A DNA stretch of 64,000 nt from Lachnospiraceae bacterium UBA3316 (GTDB lineage: Bacteria; Bacillota; Clostridia; Lachnospirales; Lachnospiraceae), in assembly GCA_002361955.1 (NCBI GenBank), contig DESK01000010.1, positions 7,649 to 71,648 on the forward strand. Reading direction: 5' to 3'. How positions within the stretch are numbered: position 1 is the stretch's first letter; the number at the start of each line of letters is the position of its first letter. A program made the translations under genes and the position numbers. This document shows positions 55,201-63,607 of the stretch, piece after piece. The notes under the pieces were generated by a model. It saw only the letters and a list, made by a program, of their open reading frames with translations, did no database searches and was not told the origin of the DNA.

Positions 55201-57190
55201 TGAGAAGACGGATATTCCCCAGTCCTGGTCCTCCTCCTATGAGACGCCTACGCTTTATAAGCTGAATATGACAAACGGGGACACAAGGCTGATCATGATC
55301 TGCGGCCGCCCGGCAAGCTTTGGCGCTCCCACTGGCGGATGGGACGTTTCCCTCTCCGATGACCTGGGAGAGACCTGGTCGGAATTCGACACGTACTGTG
55401 AGAATTTCAGCGACGGTAGCCGCAATGACTCCGTGGTGGCTATGGCCAGTATGATCCAGATGAAGGATGAGGAAGGCAGATATCTGGATAAGTGGATGTG
55501 TGTCTACCACAACCTGAACTATGTAAACTACAAGACGTACCTGACCTTTAATAAGGAGGGTGAGCCTCAGTGGACAGAGCCGGAGCCTTATCTGAGTGAG
55601 TACCGGCAGATTGAGAGCAGTCACCAGATGTGTGAGATCGGAATGTTCCGTTCTCCTGACGGAAAGAGGATCGTGGGCCTCGCAAGAAGCCAGTCCCACA
55701 ATCATCCGGCCACTATGATTTATTCGGATGACGAGGGCGACACCTGGAGCAAGCCGGTGGAGCTTCCCGGTTCTCTGGCAGGCGAGAGGCATAAAATTCT
55801 CTATGACCCGACAGATCCTGCCGGGCAGAGGCTTTTGATTACCTTCCGTGAAATCCAGTATGATAAAAACGAAAACAACCAGTTTGACGGAGCCAATGAC
55901 TGGATGGCTGGCGACTGGATCGCCTGGGTTGGAACCTACGATGATATCATGAACCAGAGGGATGGCCAGTACCGTGTCCTTCTCTGTGAGGACTGGGCGG
56001 CAAACCGTTATTCCGGCGATACGGGATACACAGGCATGGCCGTGACTTCTGACGGAACCTTTATCCTGGATACCTACGGGCACTGGGATAAGGAATACTC
56101 GGAGAATCTCCCGAATTATAGCGTTTATAATGACCAGTGCTGGATCAAGCAGGCGAAGTTTAAGCTTTCCGATCTGGACGGACAGGTTTTGCCGGAGATC
56201 AAGGAGGCATTACGGGCTGAAATTGAGAGGGTGCCTATGGGGGACGCTTCGATGTATACAAAAAAATCCTGGGCAGCTTACCAGGAGGCCCTGGCGAAGG
56301 CTCACGGCTTGCTGGAAGCGGAGGAGGCAGGCCAGCTGGAGTGCTTCCACGCGATCGACGGGTTAGTGGCTTCGAAGAGAGGACTTTTAAGCTGGGATAC
56401 ACTGGAGCCGGAGGATACGACGGAAGCCAGGGAGGCCCTGCGCCAGGTGATCAGGCAGGCGGCAGCCTACACTGACGCGTCAAAATACACAGCAGAGAGC
56501 TGGGCTGTTTTCCAGAAGGCTTTCAAGGATGCCAAGGCGGTGGAGGCAGAGGATGACAGCACGATAGCGGCGCTTAAGCTGGCGGCCAGCCGTCTGAGGA
56601 CGGCAATTCTGGGCCTGAAGGCAGCCGGAGGAACCGTAAATCCGCCGCAGCCGGAGAATCCCGTGCCGATTCCGGATGTCAGGGACGGGCAGACCTTTGA
56701 GAGTGGTAGTTACCGCTACAAGGTGGTGAGCGCCACGGGACAGATGGCAGAGGTTACAGGCCTTGTAAAAGGCAAAGCCGCAAAGCTTACGAAGCTTGTG
56801 GTGCCGGGCACGGTGAAATTCAAAAATAAAACATACAAAGTAATATCTGTGGGCGCTTCCGCGTTTAAGGGGAGCAAGAAGGCCGTCCAGGCGGTAATTG
56901 GAAAGAACGTACAGGTGATCGGAAAGAATGCCTTTGCATCCTGCCCGAAGCTTAAGACGGTGAAGGTAAACAGCACTGCTCTGAAACAGATTGGCACAAA
57001 AGCCTTCTTTAACTGTAAAAAGCTTACAAGCATCTCAATAAAATCCAAGGGCTTAAAGAAGGTGGGAGCGCAGGCTTTCAAGGGCATCAGCAGGCGGGCC
57101 GTGATCAAGGTACCGGCAGCCAAGCTTAAGGCCTACAAAAAGCTTCTGGCAAAAAAAGGACAGAGCAGGACGGTAACCATTAAAAAGTAA
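52241..57190 (+). CDS. Giant secreted multidomain glycoside hydrolase (GH123-like plus BNR/sialidase-like domains)
   Basis: 1649 residues. Order: signal peptide (cleavage near residue 32, AQAA); N-terminal beta domain (33-172); Big-2 Ig-like domain (about 177-254); DUF4091/GH123-like catalytic region (about 300-830) with the Asp-Glu pair in YLGIDERNF (D604-E605), the arrangement used by GH123 beta-N-acetylgalactosaminidases; second Big-2 (841-915); a BNR/sialidase-like propeller (about 940-1310) with three Asp-boxes near 978, 1038 and 1161; two FIVAR domains (1324-1390, 1397-1460); Pro-rich linker; BspA-like leucine-rich repeats (about 1480-1649). The sialidase FRIP arginine motif is not evident. 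No sortase signal. Likely acts on host mucin-type or glycolipid glycans; specificity unproven. glnA follows after 12 bases. Confidence 0.85.
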   Translation: MKKTAKTILCVLLALVMAMPWGVLPKLSAQAAEETVRLGVEATDAGQMNYFVYTSPNSSKSWSVFAGSEAYIDLGASETNAEQYFYEISFVGSGITLFANKSHNHGIVKYSVDGGLEQTVDLYNSSRTTAQAVYRVSGLAEGRHTLKAVTQPTKNASSKSIVNQVAYAEIVHAPYTANEIVVNQASMSLYAGETQKISYTVMPAGASAEGLVFRSSAEDVALVSADGTVTAKAPGKAVITLSGIGEEKTVAVEVKAASPRLGGMIADTDMQHTQDTYNEVKRGAVTEAALTAWKNDKAASELVLYSEGGPLKNVSVTASPLVTADGKAKISQEQVTLTFMKSTLAYNDSGRYIGYGSPTRPIPEGNRLESSDILYQKGGTVDIPFNSLQPVWVEFAVPADAEAGLYTGTLTVQAEGLEESLEFTYRLLVQDMVLPNPEEFSFDIGLWQYPYSSAEYYGVEPFSQEHLEILRPIMEKYREIGGNSITATMIEDAWSGQTYSANQIHYPSMIRWTKTGDQFTYDYSDFDTWVSFCKDEIGIADKVVIYSILPWGNAFTYWEDGTMKTESYTVGSSRYITLWEDFLNDFARHLTEKGWFEDCYLGIDERNFNADVISHFLGMTNSEGKNWKVAGDMDNFTAAGKGDMAKVLSSLNVGDTAAAGNQEAFQALLAERNAGGLETTLYSCTEHKPGNFSLSAPVESYWSAVNAGKAGASGFQRWAYDAWVADPLNDATHNSFEPGDTFIIYPSEKDGEEREVKSSVRLERMAEGIRDVNKLRILEREMPGLADDIQEVYARVKTTARHSSHTYMTEEEIAGLAEEMSNFKAGVAAVTEKYLAAVRDLSIAETEKTLNAGEMWQIEAEGAGELIFRSANPSVASVDAKGNVRANAKGRTVITVEDKAAGSVGSVQILVTRTLIISNSLTDYKLPQQYLSDVERDPDDSKGRHYLGQPDMVMLDDEKTLITVYPVGHGKGSVVMQVSRDAGETWNEKTDIPQSWSSSYETPTLYKLNMTNGDTRLIMICGRPASFGAPTGGWDVSLSDDLGETWSEFDTYCENFSDGSRNDSVVAMASMIQMKDEEGRYLDKWMCVYHNLNYVNYKTYLTFNKEGEPQWTEPEPYLSEYRQIESSHQMCEIGMFRSPDGKRIVGLARSQSHNHPATMIYSDDEGDTWSKPVELPGSLAGERHKILYDPTDPAGQRLLITFREIQYDKNENNQFDGANDWMAGDWIAWVGTYDDIMNQRDGQYRVLLCEDWAANRYSGDTGYTGMAVTSDGTFILDTYGHWDKEYSENLPNYSVYNDQCWIKQAKFKLSDLDGQVLPEIKEALRAEIERVPMGDASMYTKKSWAAYQEALAKAHGLLEAEEAGQLECFHAIDGLVASKRGLLSWDTLEPEDTTEAREALRQVIRQAAAYTDASKYTAESWAVFQKAFKDAKAVEAEDDSTIAALKLAASRLRTAILGLKAAGGTVNPPQPENPVPIPDVRDGQTFESGSYRYKVVSATGQMAEVTGLVKGKAAKLTKLVVPGTVKFKNKTYKVISVGASAFKGSKKAVQAVIGKNVQVIGKNAFASCPKLKTVKVNSTALKQIGTKAFFNCKKLTSISIKSKGLKKVGAQAFKGISRRAVIKVPAAKLKAYKKLLAKKGQSRTVTIKK

Positions 57191-57202
57191 GAGGTAAAAG
57201 TT

Positions 57203-58630
57203 ATGAAGAGTGAGGCAATCAGGAAACTGTGCGAAGAGAAACAGATTCGCATGATTGATTTTAAAATGACGGATATTGATGGGCGGTGGAGGCATATCAC
57301 GATTCCCGTAGAGCGGTTTGATGAGAATGTGTTTGTTTACGGGATCGGGTTTGACGGTTCGAATTATGGATACGCGCCGATTGAGAAGAGCGATATGGTA
57401 TTTTTGCCGGACGCAGATACGGCTTATGTAGATCCGTTCGCATCTGTTCCCACCCTGACCATGTGCGGCAATGTATGCACGATCGGGAAAGGGGAAAATA
57501 AGCCCTTTGACCAGTATCCGAAGAATGTGAGCCTGCGTGCAGTAGAATATATGAAGGAAAGAGGCATCGCGGACAGGATGGTGATCGGGCCGGAATTTGA
57601 GTTTTATCTGTTTGACAGCGCGCGCTTTGAGGTTTCCCCCCAGCAGTGCGGTTACCGGATCGATACGAAACAGGCAGACTGGAACTGCAGTCTGGATACG
57701 CCGGGAAACAATGGGTATGAGGTTCACAGCAAGGGCGGCTACCATGTAGCCGCGCCCCAGGATGTGGGATATGACATGCGCAGCCGGATGTGCATGATGA
57801 TGGAGGACTGGGGAATCAAAGTCAAGTACCATCACCATGAGGTGGGCGGTCCCGGACAGATGGAGATCGAGGTGGAGCTTGCGGACATGCCGGAGATGGC
57901 AGACAATACAATGATCACGAAGTATATCATTAAAAATCTCGCGGCCCAGGAAGGAAAGACGGTCACCTTCCTGCCAAAGCCGATTTATCAGGAGGCGGGA
58001 AGCGGGATGCATGTGCATATGCTGCTCATGAAGGACGGAAAACCGCTGTTTTATGATGAAAATGGATATTCCGGGCTGAGCCGTACGGCGCACTATTTTA
58101 TCGGCGGACTGCTGAAGCATATCGCTTCGCTGTGCGCGTTTACGAATCCCTCCACGAACTCCTTTAAGCGTCTCGTGCCGGGATATGAGGCGCCTGTCAC
58201 CGTTGGGTATGCCACCTCCAACCGCAGTGCGGTGATCAGGATTCCGGCCTACGCCAAGGCTCCGGAGGCAAAGCGGTTTGAGCTGCGAAACCCCGATGGG
58301 ACGGCGAACCCCTACTATGCCTATGCGGCGATTTTGATGGCCGGCCTGGACGGCATTGAAAATCAGATCGATCCCGCAGAAAACGGCTGGGGGCCTTATG
58401 ATTTCAACCTGTATACGCTGTCGGAGGAGGAGCAGAAGAAGATCAAAGGGCTTCCCAAGTCCTTAGATGAGGCGTTGGACGCCCTGGAGGCAGACCATGC
58501 GTATCTGACGAAAGGCGGTGTGTTCCCCCAGAGGCTGATCGATGTGTGGATCGCCCGCAAGCGCGCGGAATTAAAGAAGATGGAGCAGATTCCGAATCCT
58601 GCGGAATTTAAGATGTATTACGATCTGTAA
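57203..58630 (+). CDS. glnA: Glutamine synthetase, type I
   Basis: Makes glutamine from glutamate, ammonia and ATP. The 475 residues carry DGSNYGYAPIEKSDM, the metal/ATP signatures IGPEFEFYLFD and GGPGQMEIEVEL, KPIYQEAGSGMHVHML, NSFKRLVPGYEAPV and RFELRNPDGTANPYYAYAAIL. NLYTLSEEE sits at the position of the adenylylation loop (NLYDLPPEE) of the beta subtype, so regulation by adenylylation is possible but no GlnE is visible. It lies close behind the secreted hydrolase with no terminator between, suggesting shared transcription. Confidence 0.95.
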   Translation: MKSEAIRKLCEEKQIRMIDFKMTDIDGRWRHITIPVERFDENVFVYGIGFDGSNYGYAPIEKSDMVFLPDADTAYVDPFASVPTLTMCGNVCTIGKGENKPFDQYPKNVSLRAVEYMKERGIADRMVIGPEFEFYLFDSARFEVSPQQCGYRIDTKQADWNCSLDTPGNNGYEVHSKGGYHVAAPQDVGYDMRSRMCMMMEDWGIKVKYHHHEVGGPGQMEIEVELADMPEMADNTMITKYIIKNLAAQEGKTVTFLPKPIYQEAGSGMHVHMLLMKDGKPLFYDENGYSGLSRTAHYFIGGLLKHIASLCAFTNPSTNSFKRLVPGYEAPVTVGYATSNRSAVIRIPAYAKAPEAKRFELRNPDGTANPYYAYAAILMAGLDGIENQIDPAENGWGPYDFNLYTLSEEEQKKIKGLPKSLDEALDALEADHAYLTKGGVFPQRLIDVWIARKRAELKKMEQIPNPAEFKMYYDL

Positions 58631-58677
58631 GGAAGAACCTGCCCGGCGCAAAAAGAATAGAGAATAGTCATAACGGG

Positions 58678-58719
58678 GCACCTGTTACTGTGAGTGGTTT
58701 GGGCAGTAGCAGGTGCTTT
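58678..58719 (+). terminator. Terminator after glnA
   Basis: GCACCTGtTACTG against CAGTAgCAGGTGC, followed by TTT. Confidence 0.7.
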
Positions 58720-58781
58720 CCTGTATGCGCGTCCACAGAAATCACCAGAATTCCGGAATTTTAGAAATCTTCCGTCACTAC

Positions 58782-58811
58782 TTGCGCCGAACCGACAGAT
58801 AGTGCTATACT
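58782..58811 (+). promoter_or_regulatory. Promoter of the DUF5717 cluster
   Basis: TTGCGC-N18-TATACT with extended TGc. It predicts a transcript start near 58818. Confidence 0.6.
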
Positions 58812-58863
58812 GGGTAAAGAAATCTGCCATAAAAAAATGGCTTTACAGGTACAGGTGAATAAT

Positions 58864-61800
58864 TTGAAAAAGAGAATTGAACAATTATTAAATGGAGTAT
58901 TTGAATACGAGCCGCCCAAAATGACGATCTCCACAGACAGGATCCATGCGGTGCTGCAGAAGGGGGCGGCTTTCAGGGGCGGCTTCGCTATTGAAAGCGG
59001 AAACCAGAGGAGAATGAAGGGCTTTATCTATTCCAGCAGTCCCAGGATGGCCTATGAGCCTGCGGCGTTCGACGGAATCTCAGAAAAGGTTGTATATGAG
59101 CTGGATACGGTGGGCATGGAGGAGGGGGATGTGCTGGAAGGCGCGTTTACCATCTGCTCGGAGCTGGGGGAATATCGCGTTCCTTACAGAATCGAGATCG
59201 CCAGAAGCGTGATGAAGACCTCCACGGAGATTATTGAAAGCCTGGAGGATTTCGAAAAGCTGGCCAGGGAGGATTTTCAGAAGGCCTATCCCGTCTTCCT
59301 GTCCGGTGGTTTTCAGAGGATGCTGGAGGAGCGGGCGCCTCAGTGGCTGACGATGTATGAAGGGCTGGCTTCCAGGAAGGCCGGATATTTTGGCATGGAG
59401 GAATTTTTGACCGGGATCGGCGCGAAGAAGAGGATTTCCATGGCCTTGGAGAGGACAGGAGCACATTTCGCGGAGGTGAGCCAGCTTCAGCAGGAGTCTG
59501 TGGTGATCACAAAGGATGGCTGGGGCTTCCAGAAGCTTGAGATACGGGCAGATGCGGATTTCCTGTTGACGGAGCACACGGAGGTGACTACGGATGAGTT
59601 TCTCGGCAGCTCCTTTCACCTGAACTATCTGATCGTTCCGGAAAAGCTTCACGGAGGAAAAAATTTCGGCAGGATATACATAAAGAGTCCGTTTCAGACG
59701 CTGAACTATGAGGTGACGGCAGAAAGAACCCTGAAGAAGGAGGGGGCCGCATCACGATTAGAGCAGAAGACGAGAATCAAAAATCTGATGGAAAAGTATA
59801 TCGATTTCCGGCTGCACAGAAGCTCCTTAACGGAATGGGTGGAAAGCTCAAAGGAGGAGCTGGCAGGCTATCGGGAAGCGGGGGGCTGCGACCCCGTTAT
59901 GAAGCTTTATGAGGCTCATCTCTCCTTTGCGGCAGGAGAGACAGAGAGGGCCTGCCTGCTTCTGACAGAATTTGAGGGAAACAGGGAGAATATGACGTCC
60001 CCGGAGGTCAGGGGATACTATTTATATCTGACTACCTTCTATAATAAAGAGCGGAATTATGTGGATTATGTGGAGGAGCGTCTTCTGGAGCTTTTTGGCC
60101 AGGACAGGGAAAACTGGAAACTGCAATGGTTTTTGATGTATTTGCAGGAGTATCTGATTGCACACCCCGGGGAGAAGCTGGAGGCGATTCGGGAACAGTA
60201 TGTCTGCGGCTGCAGAAGCCGGATCATGTATCTGGAAGCCTACCAGATCATAGGAAAGAATCCCCTGTTTTTAAAGAAGCTGGGCGAATTTGAGATGAGC
60301 CTGCTGAGATTTATCTGCCGTGAGGATTTGCTGAACAGGGAGCTGATTCTTCAGATCGGGGATCTGGCGGGGCGCTATAAAGATTATTCACCGCAGCTTT
60401 TTGCTATTTTGAAAAAATGCTATGAAAAGAACCCCTCACCGGAGCTGGTGGGAGATATTTGCAGCCTTCTGATCAAAGGAAATAAGACGGAGGCCGAATA
60501 TTTCTGGTGGTATGAGAAGGCCGTGGAGCTGGAGCTTCGGATTACGGGGCTTTATGAGCACTATATCAACGCGAGGAAGCCCGGGCTCGCAAAGCCTCTG
60601 CCCCAGATGGTCAAGATGTATTTTGCGTACAACAATGCCCTGAACTACCGGAAAAAGGCGATGGTCTACGCAAATGTGATTGAATACAAGGATGAGGATG
60701 CGCGCACCTTCCAGAGCTACCGGCCGATCATTGAGAAGTTTATGGTGGATCAGCTGGCGGCAGGCCATATTAACAGGGAACTGGCAAAGATTTACAGCAC
60801 CTTTTTAAATTCCTCCGTGCTGACAAAACGGCTGGCAGAGCAGCTGGCAGGGGTGATTTTCACCTGCCAGGTACAGTGCGATTCTCCGAAGGCCAGGTAT
60901 GCGGTAGTGATGCACCGGCAGCTTGAGGAAGAGCAGAAGGTGGCTTTTCAGAACGGGAAGGCCATGGTTCAGCTTTATACGGAGGACTACAGGATCTTTA
61001 TCGAGGATGAGAAGGGAAACCGTTACAGTACCTCCCTGCCCTACCGGGTGGAACGGCTTTTGGAGGGGGAGGAGCTTTTGGAGCTGTGCCGGAAGGCGGC
61101 CGCCGAGTGCCCGGAGATCCTTTTGCATATCTGCGGGACGGTAAACAGGGAGCATCCCATCACAGAGGAGAATGTCCGGGACTTCTCCAGCCTGCTGGAG
61201 ATCGACGGGCTGCGTCCGGAGTACAGGCGCTATGTGCGGCAGGAGCTTTTAGATTACTATGCCGAAAACGGGGATTCCCTGTCGCTGTATGACTTCCTTC
61301 ACCAGATCGACAGGGAGGAGTTTGTGCGGACAGATAAGGGAAAGCTTTTGGGGCTCCTTATTTCGGAAGGAATGAGCCGGGAGGCCTTTGAGCTGGTGAG
61401 GACATATGGACCTGAGAAGGCGGAAATCAGTTCGCTGGTGAGGATCTGCAGCCGAACGGTGCTGGCCAGGGAGTACGAGGAGGACGATATGCTTCTGGCC
61501 GTTTGCTGGTACTGCTTTGCCCACGGGAAGTATGATGAGACGGTGCTGTCCTACCTTGTGAAGCATTACGACGGTCCCATCGAACATATGAAGAGCTTGT
61601 GGAAGGCGGGAAAGCAGTTCGAGCTGGATACCTATGGGCTGGAGGAAAAAATTCTTCTTGTTCTGCTGTTTATGCGGCAGGGAGCTGACGGTACGGAGGA
61701 GATCTTTGATTCCTACAGGAGAAATATGGGAAAGGCAAAGCTTTTGAGCGCTTATGCCGTTTATCAGGCGTATGAGTATTTTGTGCGGGAAGCCGAGATC

Positions 61801-62412
61801 GGTGAGGCAGTGTTTTCCCATATTGAGGATGGGTACAGCAAGGAGAAGGAGACGTATGAGGTCTGCCTGCTTGCGCTCCTTAGAAAGTATGCGTCGAAGG
61901 AAGAACTGACGGAGGAGCAGCAGAAGATGGCCCAGAAGCTTCTGGAAGAGTTTCACTACCGGGGAATGCAGTTTGCCTTCTACCAGGAGTTTGACCAGGC
62001 CTTCCTGCGTCCCTTCCAGCTCCAGGACAAGAGCTATGTGGAGTACCGGGCAAACCCGGAGGCTCTCGTCACGATTACCTGGCGTATGGGCAGGAGAGAG
62101 GAGGAAAGGGAACTCTCCGAGATTATGCGAAATGTGTATGAGGGAGTCTTTGTGAAGGAATTTACCCTTTTTTACGGGGAATCCATCCGTTACCGCATTC
62201 AGGAGGAATACCAGGGAAGGAAAAAGGAGACTTCCTGGAAGACACTTGCCTGGAAGGAGAAGAAAGGCATCGAGGGTGACACCTGCTATGACCTGATCAA
62301 CAGGCTGGCGAAGGCATTGGAAAGTAAGGACGCAGAGACGGCGAAAAATGTGATGCAGCTCTATTTGGAGCAGGAGTGCCTGGCAGATCATATTTTCCCA
62401 GGGAATGAGTAG
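58864..62412 (+). CDS. Large helical-repeat protein of the DUF5717 type
   Basis: About 1182 residues and no signal peptide or membrane segment, so cytoplasmic. The start LKKRIEQLLNGVFEYEPP matches what I recall of DUF5717 proteins. About residues 20-280 look beta-rich with two Ig-like parts (FRGGFAIESGNQRRMKGFIYSSS; DEFLGSSFHLNYLIVPEKLHG), and the rest is long alpha-helical repeat (many Tyr/Leu-rich helices) resembling TPR/HEAT scaffolds, with a basic C-terminal beta segment. A TTG start with AGGTGA five bases upstream is preferred; an ATG 27 bases earlier has no ribosome binding site. Function unknown; it is followed by DUF5716. Confidence 0.75.
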   Translation: MKKRIEQLLNGVFEYEPPKMTISTDRIHAVLQKGAAFRGGFAIESGNQRRMKGFIYSSSPRMAYEPAAFDGISEKVVYELDTVGMEEGDVLEGAFTICSELGEYRVPYRIEIARSVMKTSTEIIESLEDFEKLAREDFQKAYPVFLSGGFQRMLEERAPQWLTMYEGLASRKAGYFGMEEFLTGIGAKKRISMALERTGAHFAEVSQLQQESVVITKDGWGFQKLEIRADADFLLTEHTEVTTDEFLGSSFHLNYLIVPEKLHGGKNFGRIYIKSPFQTLNYEVTAERTLKKEGAASRLEQKTRIKNLMEKYIDFRLHRSSLTEWVESSKEELAGYREAGGCDPVMKLYEAHLSFAAGETERACLLLTEFEGNRENMTSPEVRGYYLYLTTFYNKERNYVDYVEERLLELFGQDRENWKLQWFLMYLQEYLIAHPGEKLEAIREQYVCGCRSRIMYLEAYQIIGKNPLFLKKLGEFEMSLLRFICREDLLNRELILQIGDLAGRYKDYSPQLFAILKKCYEKNPSPELVGDICSLLIKGNKTEAEYFWWYEKAVELELRITGLYEHYINARKPGLAKPLPQMVKMYFAYNNALNYRKKAMVYANVIEYKDEDARTFQSYRPIIEKFMVDQLAAGHINRELAKIYSTFLNSSVLTKRLAEQLAGVIFTCQVQCDSPKARYAVVMHRQLEEEQKVAFQNGKAMVQLYTEDYRIFIEDEKGNRYSTSLPYRVERLLEGEELLELCRKAAAECPEILLHICGTVNREHPITEENVRDFSSLLEIDGLRPEYRRYVRQELLDYYAENGDSLSLYDFLHQIDREEFVRTDKGKLLGLLISEGMSREAFELVRTYGPEKAEISSLVRICSRTVLAREYEEDDMLLAVCWYCFAHGKYDETVLSYLVKHYDGPIEHMKSLWKAGKQFELDTYGLEEKILLVLLFMRQGADGTEEIFDSYRRNMGKAKLLSAYAVYQAYEYFVREAEIGEAVFSHIEDGYSKEKETYEVCLLALLRKYASKEELTEEQQKMAQKLLEEFHYRGMQFAFYQEFDQAFLRPFQLQDKSYVEYRANPEALVTITWRMGRREEERELSEIMRNVYEGVFVKEFTLFYGESIRYRIQEEYQGRKKETSWKTLAWKEKKGIEGDTCYDLINRLAKALESKDAETAKNVMQLYLEQECLADHIFPGNE

Positions 62413-62428
62413 AGTTTCGGAGGCGAAC

Positions 62429-63607
62429 ATGACAATGGATTATAACGAGGTGACGGTAGGATTTGATCTGGGGCGTGATTTTTCAGTCTTTACCTTCTAT
62501 CATAAAAACAATACGGAGCCTATGACAGTCAGCTCTGTGCCGGGAGAGGAAAAGTATCTGTTTCCCACTCCAAGGGATTTATTTCCGCTGATTGAGCAGG
62601 AGGCGGAGCTGGGAGTGGCCCTCCTTTCCAATTTTTTTAAGATGTGTTTTGAGAAGCTCTCTGCCGTGGGGCCTCTGGGCGGCCTTTCCGTGATGGTGAC
62701 GATGGAGACCATGAAGCCGGCCTGGGTGAAGGCCATCCGTCAGGCTCTGGATATGCTGGATGTGCCGGCGGACAGGGTTTATTTGCAGGATTATCTGGAG
62801 AGCTTTTACTATTACGCGTTGAGCCAGCGGAAAGAGCTGTGGAGGCATAAGGTGGCTCTGTTTGAGTATAAAAATGATTTTATCACAGGGTATGAGCTGA
62901 GCATCAACAGCGCAACGAAGCCGGCGATGGTTACGATCAAAAACAGAGGGCGGATCTGCCTGGACGAAAAGACCAGGGGAAGCCGTAAGCCGGAGCACTG
63001 GAAGAGGGTGAAAGACGCTCGTTTCCTGGAGCAGGCGAAAAAGATGATGGGTCTGGATACGTATTCCTCCGTCTATCTGGTGGGGGAGGCCTTTGACCAG
63101 AGCTGGGAGCATGAATCTCTTAAATTTCTTTGCAACAGGCGGAAGGTTTTCTCTGGGCAGAATCTGTATTCCAAGGGGGCTTGCTATGGCGCGATGCACC
63201 TGTCGGGGATGACGCCCCTTACGGGCTTCCTTTACGCAGGGCCTGATATGATTGAGCACAACATCAGTATGCAGATGTTCAAACGGGGCATAGAGAGCAG
63301 AGTGGATATGATCAATGCGGGGGTCAATTACTATATGGCCTACTATGAGTGTGAATTCATCCTGGACGATACGGAGGAGCTGGTGTTTTCCTCCAGCAGC
63401 ATCCGGGGAGAAACTGCGGAGCACAGGGTTGTGCTGACAGACCTTCCTGATCGGCCCAACCGCGCCACCAGAATCCATATGGAGCTGACGTTCGCGGCCA
63501 AGGATCAATGCCGGGTGAGGCTGGAGGATATGGGGCTTGGAGAATTGTATAAGAGCTCCGGAAAGAAATGGGAGGCAGTCATGGAATTAGGAGGCGATCA
63601 TTCATGA
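62429..63607 (+). CDS. DUF5716-type protein with actin/Hsp70-like N-terminus
   Basis: The 392 residues begin MTMDYNEVTVGFDLGRDFSVFTFYHKN, which resembles the phosphate-1 loop of actin/Hsp70/FtsA ATPases. Downstream LSVMVTMETMKPAWVKAIRQALD, DYLESFYYYALS, KVALFEYKNDFITGYEL and YSSVYLVGEAF follow the expected order of that fold (adenosine region last). The C-terminal 90 residues are beta-rich and look separate. The ATG has GGAGG five bases upstream. It overlaps the next gene by ATGA and lies 16 bases after the DUF5717 gene. Confidence 0.75.
   Translation: MTMDYNEVTVGFDLGRDFSVFTFYHKNNTEPMTVSSVPGEEKYLFPTPRDLFPLIEQEAELGVALLSNFFKMCFEKLSAVGPLGGLSVMVTMETMKPAWVKAIRQALDMLDVPADRVYLQDYLESFYYYALSQRKELWRHKVALFEYKNDFITGYELSINSATKPAMVTIKNRGRICLDEKTRGSRKPEHWKRVKDARFLEQAKKMMGLDTYSSVYLVGEAFDQSWEHESLKFLCNRRKVFSGQNLYSKGACYGAMHLSGMTPLTGFLYAGPDMIEHNISMQMFKRGIESRVDMINAGVNYYMAYYECEFILDDTEELVFSSSSIRGETAEHRVVLTDLPDRPNRATRIHMELTFAAKDQCRVRLEDMGLGELYKSSGKKWEAVMELGGDHS

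Noticed and set aside
61249..62430. 393-codon frame opposite the DUF5717-type gene
   Set aside because: Shadow; coding signal, ribosome binding site and gene order favour the plus strand.
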